Of a DNA stretch of 64,000 bases, positions 29,590 to 37,624 are shown in pieces. The notes beneath the pieces were generated by a model that was not told where the DNA came from, made no database searches, and saw only the letters and a list, made by a program, of their open reading frames with translations. The stretch lies in assembly GCA_937982065.1 (NCBI GenBank), contig CALJMO010000036.1, positions 37,736 to 101,735 of the forward strand. Reading direction: 5' to 3'. This DNA is from an uncultured Collinsella sp. (lineage in GTDB: Bacteria; Actinomycetota; Coriobacteriia; Coriobacteriales; Coriobacteriaceae). Made by a program: the position numbers and the translations under genes. The number at the start of each line of letters is the position of its first letter. Positions within the stretch are counted from its first letter, which is position 1.

Positions 29590-30600
29590 ATGCCCACACC
29601 AGGCAAGCGCCCATCCATGCGCCAGATTGCCGTCGCGGCCGGCGTATCCGTCGCCACGGTCTCCCACGTCATCAACGGCAGCGGCCGTTTTTCCGAAGAC
29701 ACCCGCAAACGCGTGGAAGCCGCCCTAAAGGAATACGGCTACGTCACGAACATGGCGGCGAAGAGCCTCCGTATGGCCCAGTCCCGGACCATCGGTATGA
29801 TCGTGCCGGACATCTCCAACGACTTCTTTTCCAAGATCGCCCTGCATGTGGAGCGCGAGCTGGCAACCGAGGACTACTCGGTCTTTGTTTGCAACAGCGC
29901 CAATGACCCCGCCCGCGAGCGTGACTACTTCCGCACGCTGGCAAGCAAGCAGGCCGACGGTATCATCTGTATCTCCGGCCTGCGCAGGCTCGACGGCGAG
30001 TTCGTCCCCCACGGAATCCCCGTGGTCTGCATCGACCGTGCGCCCGAAAACGACCTCGGTTTCCCACACGTGGGCTCCGACAACATCGGCGGTGGCTACA
30101 TGGCGACCGAGCACCTCATCGAGCGCGGCTGCAAGGACATCCTGAGCATCTCGAGTTTTACCGCCAACTACCCCGGCAACGAGCGCCAGATGGGCTACGA
30201 GCGGGCGCTCGCCGCGCACGGAATGCCGCTACGCCGCGACTACCAGCTGTTTGTCTCGGGTAAGCAGCCGAGCATCATCGAGTCGGAAGAGCTCGTGACC
30301 GACTTCCTCTCCACGGGCTACCCCGTCGACGGCGTCTTCGCCCATAGCGACCACGCAGCCGTGGGCGCGCTGCGTGCGCTCGTTGCCGCCGGCAAGCGCG
30401 TACCCGAAGACGTCCGTCTCATCGGCTTCGACGATTCCGTTTACGCGCAGCTTCCGACGCCGCAAATCAGCACCATCCGCCGCTTCCCCGAGCGCCTCGC
30501 GCACGAGGGATGTCAGGCCCTGCTCGCCCTGCTGCGCGGCGAAGAGCCCGAGATGGAGACGCTTGTCCCCGTTAAGCTCGTGCAACGCGCGAGCAGCTAG
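29590..30600 (+). CDS. LacI-family transcriptional repressor
   Basis: A 336-residue regulator of normal LacI length. The N-terminal helix-turn-helix and hinge are clear: MRQIAVAAGVSVATVSHVINGSGRFSEDTRKRVEAALKEYGYVTNMAAKSLR. A periplasmic-binding-protein-like sensor domain follows (IGMIVPDISNDFFSKIALHVE, GVFAHSDHAAVGALRALVAAG, VRLIGFDDSVYAQLPTPQISTI). It should bind operators as a dimer and respond to a sugar or sugar phosphate. AGGAGG precedes the ATG. It is convergent with rpiB-alsE and shares a terminator with them; matching operator-like dyads suggest it controls the epimerase-RpiB unit, the DeoR gene and itself. Confidence 0.93.
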   Translation: MPTPGKRPSMRQIAVAAGVSVATVSHVINGSGRFSEDTRKRVEAALKEYGYVTNMAAKSLRMAQSRTIGMIVPDISNDFFSKIALHVERELATEDYSVFVCNSANDPARERDYFRTLASKQADGIICISGLRRLDGEFVPHGIPVVCIDRAPENDLGFPHVGSDNIGGGYMATEHLIERGCKDILSISSFTANYPGNERQMGYERALAAHGMPLRRDYQLFVSGKQPSIIESEELVTDFLSTGYPVDGVFAHSDHAAVGALRALVAAGKRVPEDVRLIGFDDSVYAQLPTPQISTIRRFPERLAHEGCQALLALLRGEEPEMETLVPVKLVQRASS

Positions 30601-30662
30601 ACAGCGAGCAGCGAATAGCCGCGTTTTTCTCTCGCATGTGCTCTATCCCACGCGCGACATGC

Positions 30663-30696
30663 AAAAAGCCCGCCACCACACGGGTGACGGGCTTTT
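30663..30696. terminator. Bidirectional terminator between lacI and rpiB
   Basis: AAAAGCCCGCCACC/GGGTGACGGGCTTTT pairs almost perfectly, with A and T runs on both sides, between two convergent genes. It can serve both. Confidence 0.85.
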
Positions 30697-30699
30697 CCG

Positions 30700-31176
30700 C
30701 TACCAGCCGCGTGCTTCCTCCGCACGTACGAGCTGACGAGCCTCGATCTGGCGAATCATATCGATGCGTCGCTGGTGACGGCCGCCCTCGAACTCGCCGG
30801 TGAGCCAGGCGTCGACAATCATTTTGGCCAGCTCGATGCCTACCACACGAGCACCAAATGCGAGCATGTTGGTGTTGTTGTGCTCGCGCGACAGGCGAGC
30901 GGAATACGGCTCAGAGCAGGTGCAGCAACGGATACCGCGCACCTTGTTTGCGGCAAGCGAGATGCCCACACCCGTACCGCAGATAACGATACCGCGATCA
31001 ACCTCGCCGGACATGACAGCGTCCGCCACGGCCTCACCCGCGATGGGATAGTCAAAGCGCTCGGTGCTGTCCGTACCGAAGTTCACGACTTCGTAGCCGT
31101 ACTTCTCCTGGATATACGCCGTGATGGCTTCCTTGTACTCGACTGCGACGTGGTCGTTTCCAATACCGATCTTCAA
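30700..31176 (-). CDS. rpiB: Ribose-5-phosphate isomerase B / allose-6-phosphate isomerase
   Basis: A 158-residue RpiB/LacAB-family aldose-ketose isomerase. Catalytic C66 lies in ICGTGVGIS, and the phosphate and anion-hole residues are in IGNDHVAVEYK, TDSTERFDYP and SEPYSARLSREHNNTNML. The C-terminal half (ARVVGIELAKMIVDAWL, EGGRHQRRI) strongly resembles E. coli RpiB. That enzyme also isomerises D-allose 6-phosphate. AAAGGGG precedes the ATG. It lies 72 bases downstream of an AlsE-like epimerase on the same strand, the same enzyme pair used for allose in E. coli, so the allose/allulose role is likely here, by context. Confidence 0.92.
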   Translation of the reverse strand: MKIGIGNDHVAVEYKEAITAYIQEKYGYEVVNFGTDSTERFDYPIAGEAVADAVMSGEVDRGIVICGTGVGISLAANKVRGIRCCTCSEPYSARLSREHNNTNMLAFGARVVGIELAKMIVDAWLTGEFEGGRHQRRIDMIRQIEARQLVRAEEARGW

Positions 31177-31248
31177 AAGAGACCCCTTTCCATAAGAACC
31201 ATTCGCGCATGCCGCGCGCTCAATCCGTCCTAATTCGCCGTTCCGCTT

Positions 31249-31902
31249 CTAATACACCTCGCCGGCGCGCAAACGGCGCAGACACTCCTCGTAACCAGCG
31301 TCCTTGCCAAACAGCGCACTGGTGCCCAGGATAAATCCGTCCGCGCCAATGGCGGACAGGTCGCGCACGCGCTCGGGCGAGCAGGCGCCGTCGATCATGA
31401 GCTTGAAGCCAAAGCGCTCCTTCAGCGCGGCAAGGCGACGCACCTTGTCGTTCGTGAACTCGATAAAGCTCTGACCGGCAAAACCCGGATTCACCGTCAT
31501 GACCATCACGTAATCGCAGAGGTTCAACATCTCCTCGATCTCGGAGATAGAGGTGTCGGGGTTCACGGCGATACCGGCGCTCTTGCCGAGGGACTTAATC
31601 GCGGCGAGTGTCTTGACCACGTAACGCTCGGACTCCGGATGGATATAGATGATGTCCGCGCCGGCGGAGGCGAAAAGTTCAACCTTGCTGGCAGGATTCT
31701 CGACCATAAGGTGCACGTCGACGAGCTTGTTGGTGGCAGCTCGCACGGCCTTGATGTCTTCGAGACCCATGGCGAAATTGGGAACGAAACTGCCGTCCAT
31801 CACGTCGCAATGGAAGATGTCGATGCCGGCGGCGTCGAGATCCTCGACGGTCGCACGCAGATTGCCGTAGTCGGCGCACATGAGACTGGGGCAGAGCAGC
31901 AT
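31249..31902 (-). CDS. Ribulose-phosphate 3-epimerase family, AlsE-like (allulose-6-phosphate epimerase)
   Basis: A 217-residue (beta/alpha)8 epimerase. Family motifs are CPSLMCADYGNL, FHCDVMDGSFVPNFAMG, VDVHLMVENP, IIYIHPES, VMVMTVNPGFAGQSFI and MIDGACSPERV, supplying the metal-binding histidines and two catalytic aspartates. SLMCAD and PGFAGQ follow the AlsE/PsiE variant rather than SILSAD and PGFGGQ of housekeeping Rpe, which points to D-allulose 6-phosphate to D-fructose 6-phosphate. AAGGAG lies seven bases before the ATG. It heads an operon with rpiB, behind a promoter flanked by two operator-like repeats. A plain pentose-phosphate Rpe is the alternative. Confidence 0.82.
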   Translation of the reverse strand: MLLCPSLMCADYGNLRATVEDLDAAGIDIFHCDVMDGSFVPNFAMGLEDIKAVRAATNKLVDVHLMVENPASKVELFASAGADIIYIHPESERYVVKTLAAIKSLGKSAGIAVNPDTSISEIEEMLNLCDYVMVMTVNPGFAGQSFIEFTNDKVRRLAALKERFGFKLMIDGACSPERVRDLSAIGADGFILGTSALFGKDAGYEECLRRLRAGEVY

Positions 31903-31945
31903 AGTGAACTCCTTATCTGCTCGGTGATTATCTACTCGGTGGTAA

Positions 31946-31991
31946 TTAATCGTTTAACCTTTATCTACAGTCTGGCTGATTAATCGTTTAA
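31946..31991 (-). promoter_or_regulatory. Epimerase-rpiB promoter with paired operators
   Basis: TTAATCGTTTAA occurs at 31946-31957 and again at 31980-31991, 34 bases apart. Read on the minus strand, TTAAAC inside the upstream copy is followed after 18 bases by TAGATA, so the two copies bracket the likely -10 element. The repeats fit a LacI-family site with a CG centre. Confidence 0.6.
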
Positions 31992-32167
31992 CCACGTTGT
32001 TAACCTGCAGGCTTTTCCAGATTCACAACGTTGCCATATTTGCCTATCTAGCTGGTATCATGCAGGAGCCCGCACCACGAAACGCTGTCGTATTCCCTAG
32101 GAAGAAATCCCGCTACGCGGACAGCAGCAGCCAGGGGCCGCAATCCGCAGACCTGAGCCCGGACCCC

Positions 32168-32911
32168 CTACGCTCCAGGCGTGATCAGGCGCGCGCACTG
32201 GGCGATCTTCTCGTCATAGGACTCCGCGATAATCGACACACCATCGAACCCAAACGCGCGAACATTCGAGAACTGATGGAACTTCGAGCTGTCGCACAGC
32301 ACGTACGCCTTATTCGAATTCTCGCGCACGATGCGCTTCTTCGCCGCCTCAACGTAGGAGGGCGTCATGACGCCGCGGTCCTCGTCAATCGCGTTGGTCC
32401 CGATAAACGCCTTATCGAAGTACAGATCGCGCAGGATCGATTCGGTCATAGAACCGCAGAACGAGGAGTTCACATAGTTGAACTCGCCACCCACCACGAT
32501 GAGCTGGGCGCGCGTCTCGCTCTTAATCAGGCACGCCGAGGCATCCGTCGTGTAAATTGTCACGTCGCGGTCGAGCAGCAGACGCAGCAGCGCCGTGCAG
32601 GTGGAACCCGAGTCCAAGTAGAGCGTGTCCCCGTCCTCAACAAAACGCAAGGCGACTTGGGCAATCTGTTCCTTCTCACTCCCGTGTAGGCCCGAACGCG
32701 TCGAGATACTCGCCTCGTGGACAGCCGAGAGGAGCCTCACCGCGCCGCCCGAAAGATGCTTAACCTTGCCAAGCGCCTCCAGCTCCTTGAGGTCGCGACG
32801 TAGCGTCGAAATAGAGACGCCCGGCAGCTCCTCCTGCAGCTCGGAAATCCTCGCGAGGCCCGACTTCTGCAGGCACTCTACAATTCGCTCCTGGCGCTCA
32901 TACGGAATCAT
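32168..32911 (-). CDS. DeoR-family transcriptional regulator
   Basis: A 247-residue repressor of the DeoR/GlpR family. The N-terminal winged helix-turn-helix reads IPYERQERIVECLQKSG, ISELQEELPGVSISTLRRDLKELEALGKVKHLSGGAV. The sensor domain has DTLYLDSGSTCTALLRLL, IYTTDASAC, LIVVGGEFN and FIGTNAIDEDRGVMTP, where the GST-type motif binds a sugar phosphate. Start: ATG at 32911 with GGAGAGG upstream gives the usual family length; an ATG at 32953 with a weaker site is the alternative. It lies 225 bases behind the PTS gene on the same strand and probably senses the imported sugar phosphate. Confidence 0.9.
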   Translation of the reverse strand: MIPYERQERIVECLQKSGLARISELQEELPGVSISTLRRDLKELEALGKVKHLSGGAVRLLSAVHEASISTRSGLHGSEKEQIAQVALRFVEDGDTLYLDSGSTCTALLRLLLDRDVTIYTTDASACLIKSETRAQLIVVGGEFNYVNSSFCGSMTESILRDLYFDKAFIGTNAIDEDRGVMTPSYVEAAKKRIVRENSNKAYVLCDSSKFHQFSNVRAFGFDGVSIIAESYDEKIAQCARLITPGA

Positions 32912-33017
32912 ATTGGGAACCTCTCCAAACCACTCTGCTTCACGCTCGTTCATTTCTTTTCGAAAAGTGTAACGCACAAGCAGAATAGCGGCCGCCACCT
33001 GTTGCGATGACGACCGC

Positions 33018-33055
33018 TTAATCGATTGACCTACCCTCTCGTTCACAATTTGAAC
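33018..33055. promoter_or_regulatory. Operator-like dyads between PTS gene and deoR-type gene
   Basis: TTAATCGATTGA (33018-33029) is a near-perfect palindrome related to the sites before lacI and the epimerase gene. Next to it GTTCA-caatt-TGAAC (33041-33055) is a different dyad that could be the DeoR regulator's own operator. Confidence 0.5.
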
Positions 33056-33135
33056 GAGGTTGACACACCTCGCGTAAGCGCGACGCTCTTCAAGCGAAGA
33101 GAACGACCCTAGGAGAGGCGGCGCATCCGGGGCTC

Positions 33136-34512
33136 TTAGGCGAGCTGATCCTCCTTGCCGGTGAAGGCGAAGGCAAGAACACCGGCCACGACGGCGGAAA
33201 TGAGCATGCCGACCATAGCCCAAGCGAAGTTCATGGGGTCGGAACTCACGAAAGCCGGGAACGTAGTGACGGAACCGAAGGTGAACGCAGTGGTGACGAC
33301 CTTCATGATACCGAGGAACGCGCCGCCGACGGCACCGCCGATGATCTGCGCAAGCCAGACCTTCTTGTTCTTCACGAGCATACCGAACAGCGTGGGCTCG
33401 ATGATGGCGGACAGGGCGATCGATACGACACCGGTCATCGCGAAGCTCTTGAGCTTCTGGTCGCGGGCCTTGAGGAACACGCCGAAGGCGCAGCCGATAA
33501 CGGCGAAGTTGCAGGCGAAGGTGAAGGGGCAGATGTAGTCGAAGCCGTTCTGAGCGATGTTGTTGATCATGATGGGGTTCACGGCCCAGTGGATGCCCAT
33601 GGACACCAGCACGGACCAGCCGCCGCCAACCAGCACGCCGGCGAACACGGAGCTGCGCTCGATCAGCCAGTTGACCACGAAGGCGATGGCCTCACCAGCG
33701 TAGACGCCCAGGGGACCGATGACGAGCATGGTGAGCGGAACCATAACGATCAGGGAGATGGCGGGCAGCACGACGAGCTTGAGCATCTCGGAAACGTGCT
33801 CATCGAGCCACTTGTACAGGTACGAGTAGACCCAGACAGACAAGATGGCAGGGATAACCGTGGAGTTGTAGTTCATGAGAACCACGGGGATGCCGAAGAA
33901 GTCCGTCATGGCGCCGTTGCCCGCGTCGCCCATGAGGGCGATGAAGTCCGGGTAGAGCAGGCACGCGCCGAGCAGCGCCGACAGGTACGGGCTCGCGCCG
34001 AAGCGCTTGCCGGCGGAGAAGCCGAGCAGCACGGGCAGGAAGTAGAACACGCTCATGGCCAGGGTGTACAGGATGGTGTAGGTACCCGTGCCCTCAGCGA
34101 TGATGCCGAGCTGGGCGGCCAGGATAACGAAGCCGCGCAGGATACCGGAGCCGGCCATGGCGGGCAGCAGCGGGGCAAAGATGCCGGAGATCGCGGAGAA
34201 GACTTGGCTGACGATGCTCTCGCCCTCGTCCTTGGTAGCAGCGGAGATTTCCACGCCCGAACCCTTGACCAGCGGCTCAAACTTCTCGTACAGCTTCGGG
34301 ACCTCAGTGCCGATGAGAACCTGGTACTGACCGGCCTTGTTCAGCGTGTTCACAACGCCTTCGACTTCCTTGACCGCAGCGTCGTCGCAAGCCGCGTCGT
34401 CTTTGAGATTGAGGCGCAGGCGCGTCGCGCAGTGCGTCATGCCCGAGATGTTCTCGGGACCACCGACGGCGTCCAGAATCCCCTGAGCCATCGCGTTCCA
34501 GTCGCGTTTCAT
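33136..34512 (-). CDS. PTS transporter subunit EIIBC, glucose/beta-glucoside superfamily
   Basis: A 458-residue sugar transporter. The N-terminal EIIB domain (~1-85) has the phosphorylated cysteine C28 in MTHCATRLRLNL and the QVLIGTEV motif. The EIIC domain (~105-450) has about ten hydrophobic segments, with FFLPVLLGFSAGKRFGASPYLSALLGACLLYPDF, PAILSVWVYSYLYKWLDEHV and a late IGGAVGGAFLG. There is no EIIA domain, so a separate EIIA must supply the phosphate. The ATG lies three bases after the isomerase stop, whose TAA overlaps the GGGAGG ribosome site, so the two are coupled. Family similarity is to sucrose/trehalose/beta-glucoside carriers; the neighbours suggest a rarer hexose. Confidence 0.92.
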   Translation of the reverse strand: MKRDWNAMAQGILDAVGGPENISGMTHCATRLRLNLKDDAACDDAAVKEVEGVVNTLNKAGQYQVLIGTEVPKLYEKFEPLVKGSGVEISAATKDEGESIVSQVFSAISGIFAPLLPAMAGSGILRGFVILAAQLGIIAEGTGTYTILYTLAMSVFYFLPVLLGFSAGKRFGASPYLSALLGACLLYPDFIALMGDAGNGAMTDFFGIPVVLMNYNSTVIPAILSVWVYSYLYKWLDEHVSEMLKLVVLPAISLIVMVPLTMLVIGPLGVYAGEAIAFVVNWLIERSSVFAGVLVGGGWSVLVSMGIHWAVNPIMINNIAQNGFDYICPFTFACNFAVIGCAFGVFLKARDQKLKSFAMTGVVSIALSAIIEPTLFGMLVKNKKVWLAQIIGGAVGGAFLGIMKVVTTAFTFGSVTTFPAFVSSDPMNFAWAMVGMLISAVVAGVLAFAFTGKEDQLA

Positions 34513-34515
34513 TGG

Positions 34516-35454
34516 TTACCTCCCCATTGCGCAGAAGAGCTCGCGGACAAGCTCGGCTGCCTTAATCGCGTCGTTTGCATCGATAACGGATTGGATCTTC
34601 TCCATGCTTACGGCCTCGATGGCGTCGTTGAGCAGATGGATCATCTGGTCGTTCTGTGCAGCCTCGCCGGCAGCGGGCTCGATGACCGGGAACGTGTCGA
34701 AGTAGATTGCGCTGTCGTAACCGTGCTTCTTCACGTAGTAGAGGAACTCGAGGGTCTTCACCGGCGTGGACGTACCAATCATAAGGCCATCGTCGAAGCG
34801 ACCGTTGCCGTCGTTTAGGTGAATGCCGTAGAGCTTGCCCTCGCGGCCGAACAGGTCGGCGGCCATGGCAGGGTTCTCGTGCTTCATGAGCATGTGGCAG
34901 TAATCCAGCGTGACGCCCAGGTTCGGGCGGTCTGCAGCGTTGAGAATCATGCCGGTCATACCCATGGAGTCGATGAACGCGTACGCGCGCTCCTCGTAGG
35001 GTTTGTACTCAATCGAGATCTTGAGGTCGGGCGCGTAGTCGCAAACCTTCTGGAATGCGGCTACGAGCTGGTCGAAGACGCGAGCGTAGGCGATCTGGAA
35101 GCTGTAGTCAAAGCCGTCGTGGCCGAGCCAGATGGTCACCGTGTTGCCACCGGCAGTGCGGCAGTAGTCGCACGCCTCGTAGCAGAGCTCAAGGGCTTCC
35201 GCGGCAAGGGCATCATCGGCATTGCCCAGGTCACCGTTGAGGAAGGCGTTGCGGAAGCGCAGCGCGCAGCCGTTCAGCTGCAGGTCGTGAGCTGCGAGCT
35301 TGGCGGCCATGTCCTCAGCCGTGACACCTGTGCAGTGCTCGGGGTAGTTGAGGTCGACGTGCGTGAGGCCCACGCTCTGGAACTCCGCGAACACGCGATC
35401 AAGATTCTTGTCGCCATCGCGAAAATAGGAGTTGATACGAGTTGCAAGCTTCAT
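34516..35454 (-). CDS. Sugar phosphate isomerase/epimerase (xylose-isomerase-like TIM barrel)
   Basis: A 312-residue TIM-barrel protein of the AP-endonuclease-2/xylose isomerase-like family. Metal-site residues appear as ISIEYKPYEERA (Glu), GVTLDYCHML (Asp, His), YGIHLNDGNGRFDDGLMIG (His, Asp) and SAIYFDTFPV. Members isomerise or epimerise sugars, inosose or sugar phosphates. Start: ATG at 35454 with AGGACG upstream. It is the first gene of the operon, followed directly by the PTS EIIBC. The substrate is not readable. With AlsE-like and RpiB enzymes controlled by similar operators nearby, a ketohexose or its phosphate is plausible. Confidence 0.82.
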   Translation of the reverse strand: MKLATRINSYFRDGDKNLDRVFAEFQSVGLTHVDLNYPEHCTGVTAEDMAAKLAAHDLQLNGCALRFRNAFLNGDLGNADDALAAEALELCYEACDYCRTAGGNTVTIWLGHDGFDYSFQIAYARVFDQLVAAFQKVCDYAPDLKISIEYKPYEERAYAFIDSMGMTGMILNAADRPNLGVTLDYCHMLMKHENPAMAADLFGREGKLYGIHLNDGNGRFDDGLMIGTSTPVKTLEFLYYVKKHGYDSAIYFDTFPVIEPAAGEAAQNDQMIHLLNDAIEAVSMEKIQSVIDANDAIKAAELVRELFCAMGR

Positions 35455-35570
35455 GCTTCTACGTCCTTTACCTTCGTCCTTGATCGTTTCTGCCCGTTCG
35501 AGCACCTGATCTATATCCGTAATTCGATAAGGGCCGCCGCCTGCGCGCCGGGGCTTACCCTGTGACATGT

Positions 35571-35599
35571 AGATTACTGCCACATAAGTTCATTTTCAA
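35571..35599 (-). promoter_or_regulatory. Candidate promoter of the isomerase-PTS operon
   Basis: On the minus strand TTGAAA (35599-35594), a 17-base spacer and TAATCT (35576-35571) form a plausible sigma-70-type promoter, leaving a ~115-base leader. The region out to 35834 is A+T-rich, with no gene visible. Confidence 0.4.
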
Positions 35600-35834
35600 T
35601 CAGTATTTTTCACTCTTTTTCTCATTGTGTCAGAGTTTTTCACCGTATAAAGCCATCTACCTTGTGGTTTTGCTGTTAATCAAGTTTGACCATTCTTGAA
35701 ATTACCTGATTTTTTCTGAATTAATTTGCCGTTTATCGGTAAAAATCGACCGCTCACGGCTGACGGCGACGCAAGATAGAAGATACTTGCATGAGGAAAA
35801 GCACTGAATTCCCAGCGCCGATTCGAATGACGCG

Positions 35835-35946
35835 ATTGGTGACGCGAGCGTCGACGGCCCGAATCTGCCGTCGGCCCCCACTAACCAAAAACGGCGCCGC
35901 TCACGCGACGCCGTCATATTCCCTGGTGCCCCCGGGCGGATTCGAA
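35835..35946. repeat. tRNA-Arg 3'-end repeat, copy A
   Basis: It differs from copy B at about ten positions. On the minus strand it starts with a 23-base tRNA 3' fragment including CCA (35946-35924), then the terminator hairpin ACGGCG/CGCCGT. Beyond 35946 the tRNA homology stops and a poly-C stretch follows. Confidence 0.75.
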
Positions 35947-36171
35947 AACTCCCCCCCCGCGGGGAAATTGGTGACGCGGGTGTCGACGGCGCTGAGCGCT
36001 CCGTGTTTTGGTATGTGGATATGGCAGCCATCAACCTTTCTCGGCATGTGAAACTCTAGGCACATATGAGCATACCTGAGCGACGCAACACATGCGCTCC
36101 ATCTATCCCAACAAGCTCCAGCGGTACCCGCACTTCCCATTTCGTGTATACAGCAGCTAGATTGGGCAATC

Positions 36172-36345
36172 ATGTCAGTATTCAGACGTACGGCCTACAA
36201 TAAACTCCTCGATTGGAAAGCGAGCAATGGATCCCGAGCCATCATGCTCGAGGGGGCCCGCCGCGTTGGAAAAAGCACCCTTGCCCAAGAGTTTGCGCAG
36301 TCCAAATACAAATCCCACCTCGTGATCGACGAATCTGTTGCGAGT
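36172..36345 (+). pseudogene. Truncated DUF4143-type ATPase gene (5' fragment)
   Basis: The first ~57 codons read as the start of a bacterial AAA ATPase of the DUF4143 group (RRTAYNKLLDWKASNGSRAIMLEGARRVGKSTLAQEFAQ, with Walker A GARRVGKS). The frame then runs into the terminator and 3' end of the oppositely oriented endonuclease gene, so everything after the Walker A helix is foreign. The breakpoint near 36345 marks where the restriction-modification genes joined. A complete gene of the same family lies at 62321-63673 but is not the missing part. Confidence 0.7.
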
Positions 36346-36380
36346 GAAAAAAGAAGACCGGAGACTCAACTGGTCTCCGG
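36343..36380 (-). terminator. Terminator of the restriction endonuclease gene
   Basis: Arms CCGGAGAC/GTCTCCGG (36358-36365 with 36373-36380) are followed on the minus strand by TTCTTTTTTCAC, 29 bases after the endonuclease stop. Confidence 0.85.
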
Positions 36381-36408
36381 CCTCATTTCTAAAAAACGTC
36401 TCGTGGTT

Positions 36409-37623
36409 CTACTCGTGCTGTCGGGCTTCTACCAGCCTGCAGAAGTCGTTGACGCTCATGAGCCATTCCCTTTGCGCGAGCGTGTAGGTTTCGAACAGCG
36501 ATGAGGGCACAACGAGGCTGAGCCTGTCCTTAGCCATAGCTCGTGTGTAATCCTCACTTACGGCGGGCTCAAGTGTTACAAGATGCTTGTCCTCGATTCT
36601 GTCAGCCTCATCAAGCACCTGACGCCAACGCTCCTTGATGGTTGTCTTGGCACCGAGCATCGTCAGTCGAGCGACAGGGAACTTGGGGTCGTGGTAATCG
36701 TCAATAGAGGGAAAGATGAAATCCGGCTTTGATTTGCCCTCGGTGTATTTCTGCGCCGAGTAGCGTATGCCCCTAGCATCGAATAGCATCGAGAGTTGAT
36801 TCTCGAACGCCGTCCCCGCACGGGACTTGCGGCGCTGGAAGGCCGACATAGTGGTGCGCAGCACGCCATCAACATCAAGCGCCGAGCCAAGGTATGGCGC
36901 GAGGTCGCGCTCCAAGAGATGCCGCTCGAAGACGCGGAACAGCATCTCTTCGCGTTCGTAACAAGCGACCAAGCAGCCATCCGGGTCGCCCGTCCAATCG
37001 AGCTTTCCAAGGGTGGAAGCTGAGTAGGCTGAGAAGTCTGCCCCTTTGGGGAAGGACTCGCCGAATTTCTCGATCATACCGTCGAGGAAGTTCTCCGCTG
37101 CGATCGGCATGCTAACTTCGATGCCGATGGACTCCAAAATCCTTGCGGCGATCGACGTGATGCGCGTATCCTCCCGAGCAGAGGGCGTAAAACCCTTCTC
37201 GCCAACCCCGTCGAGCGCGAAGAGCCAGCGAACTTGAGATTCCGCCGTACTCCCCGCTCGGGCAAATAGGATTACGACCTCCTTGGCTTCGTGTAGGGCC
37301 AAAACCATGAGGTCGCCCGGACGGGCCATGCCCATGGCAGCATTATCGTTGTAGTAGAGCCTATACTCAGTTCTAGTTGGATGCTTCCTGCGGGCGTCGT
37401 ACCAAGTGGTATAACCATGGTCGAATATAGGGTCTGCACCATCATCGAGATATGCGAAGGTAGTTCGCATCCCCTTTATGTCATCGTCTCCGAAAAGCGC
37501 GCGCAAAGGCCCCACGCCGTTGAATTCGTGCTGGTGGCTTTTATTGGCCCCCATGATGTCAACGCCCGCGAGGGTTTTCGCGACAGCACCGTCAAAATAC
37601 GCGCCAAGTACTCCATAGTCCAT
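36409..37623 (-). CDS. Type II restriction endonuclease, EcoRII family
   Basis: A 404-residue endonuclease, the same length as EcoRII. The C-terminal ~170 residues show the EcoRII-C catalytic pattern: RRKSRAGTAFENQLSMLFDARGIRY, then TEGKSKPDFIFPSIDDYHDPKFP and LTMLGAKTTIKERWRQVLDEADRI. These carry the PD...K core and the second-site Lys/Arg. The N-terminal part (~1-180) would be the effector DNA-binding domain that makes EcoRII-type enzymes need two sites. Its ATG lies one base after the stop of the methyltransferase gene. Family knowledge suggests a CCWGG-like target, but the site cannot be proved here. Confidence 0.88.
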   Translation of the reverse strand: MDYGVLGAYFDGAVAKTLAGVDIMGANKSHQHEFNGVGPLRALFGDDDIKGMRTTFAYLDDGADPIFDHGYTTWYDARRKHPTRTEYRLYYNDNAAMGMARPGDLMVLALHEAKEVVILFARAGSTAESQVRWLFALDGVGEKGFTPSAREDTRITSIAARILESIGIEVSMPIAAENFLDGMIEKFGESFPKGADFSAYSASTLGKLDWTGDPDGCLVACYEREEMLFRVFERHLLERDLAPYLGSALDVDGVLRTTMSAFQRRKSRAGTAFENQLSMLFDARGIRYSAQKYTEGKSKPDFIFPSIDDYHDPKFPVARLTMLGAKTTIKERWRQVLDEADRIEDKHLVTLEPAVSEDYTRAMAKDRLSLVVPSSLFETYTLAQREWLMSVNDFCRLVEARQHE

Positions 37624-37624
37624 C

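Noticed and set aside
35941..36000. Phage or plasmid origin at the poly-C tract
   Set aside because: Only a short C-run and a partial copy of the tRNA-end repeat are seen; no iterons or replication gene are nearby.
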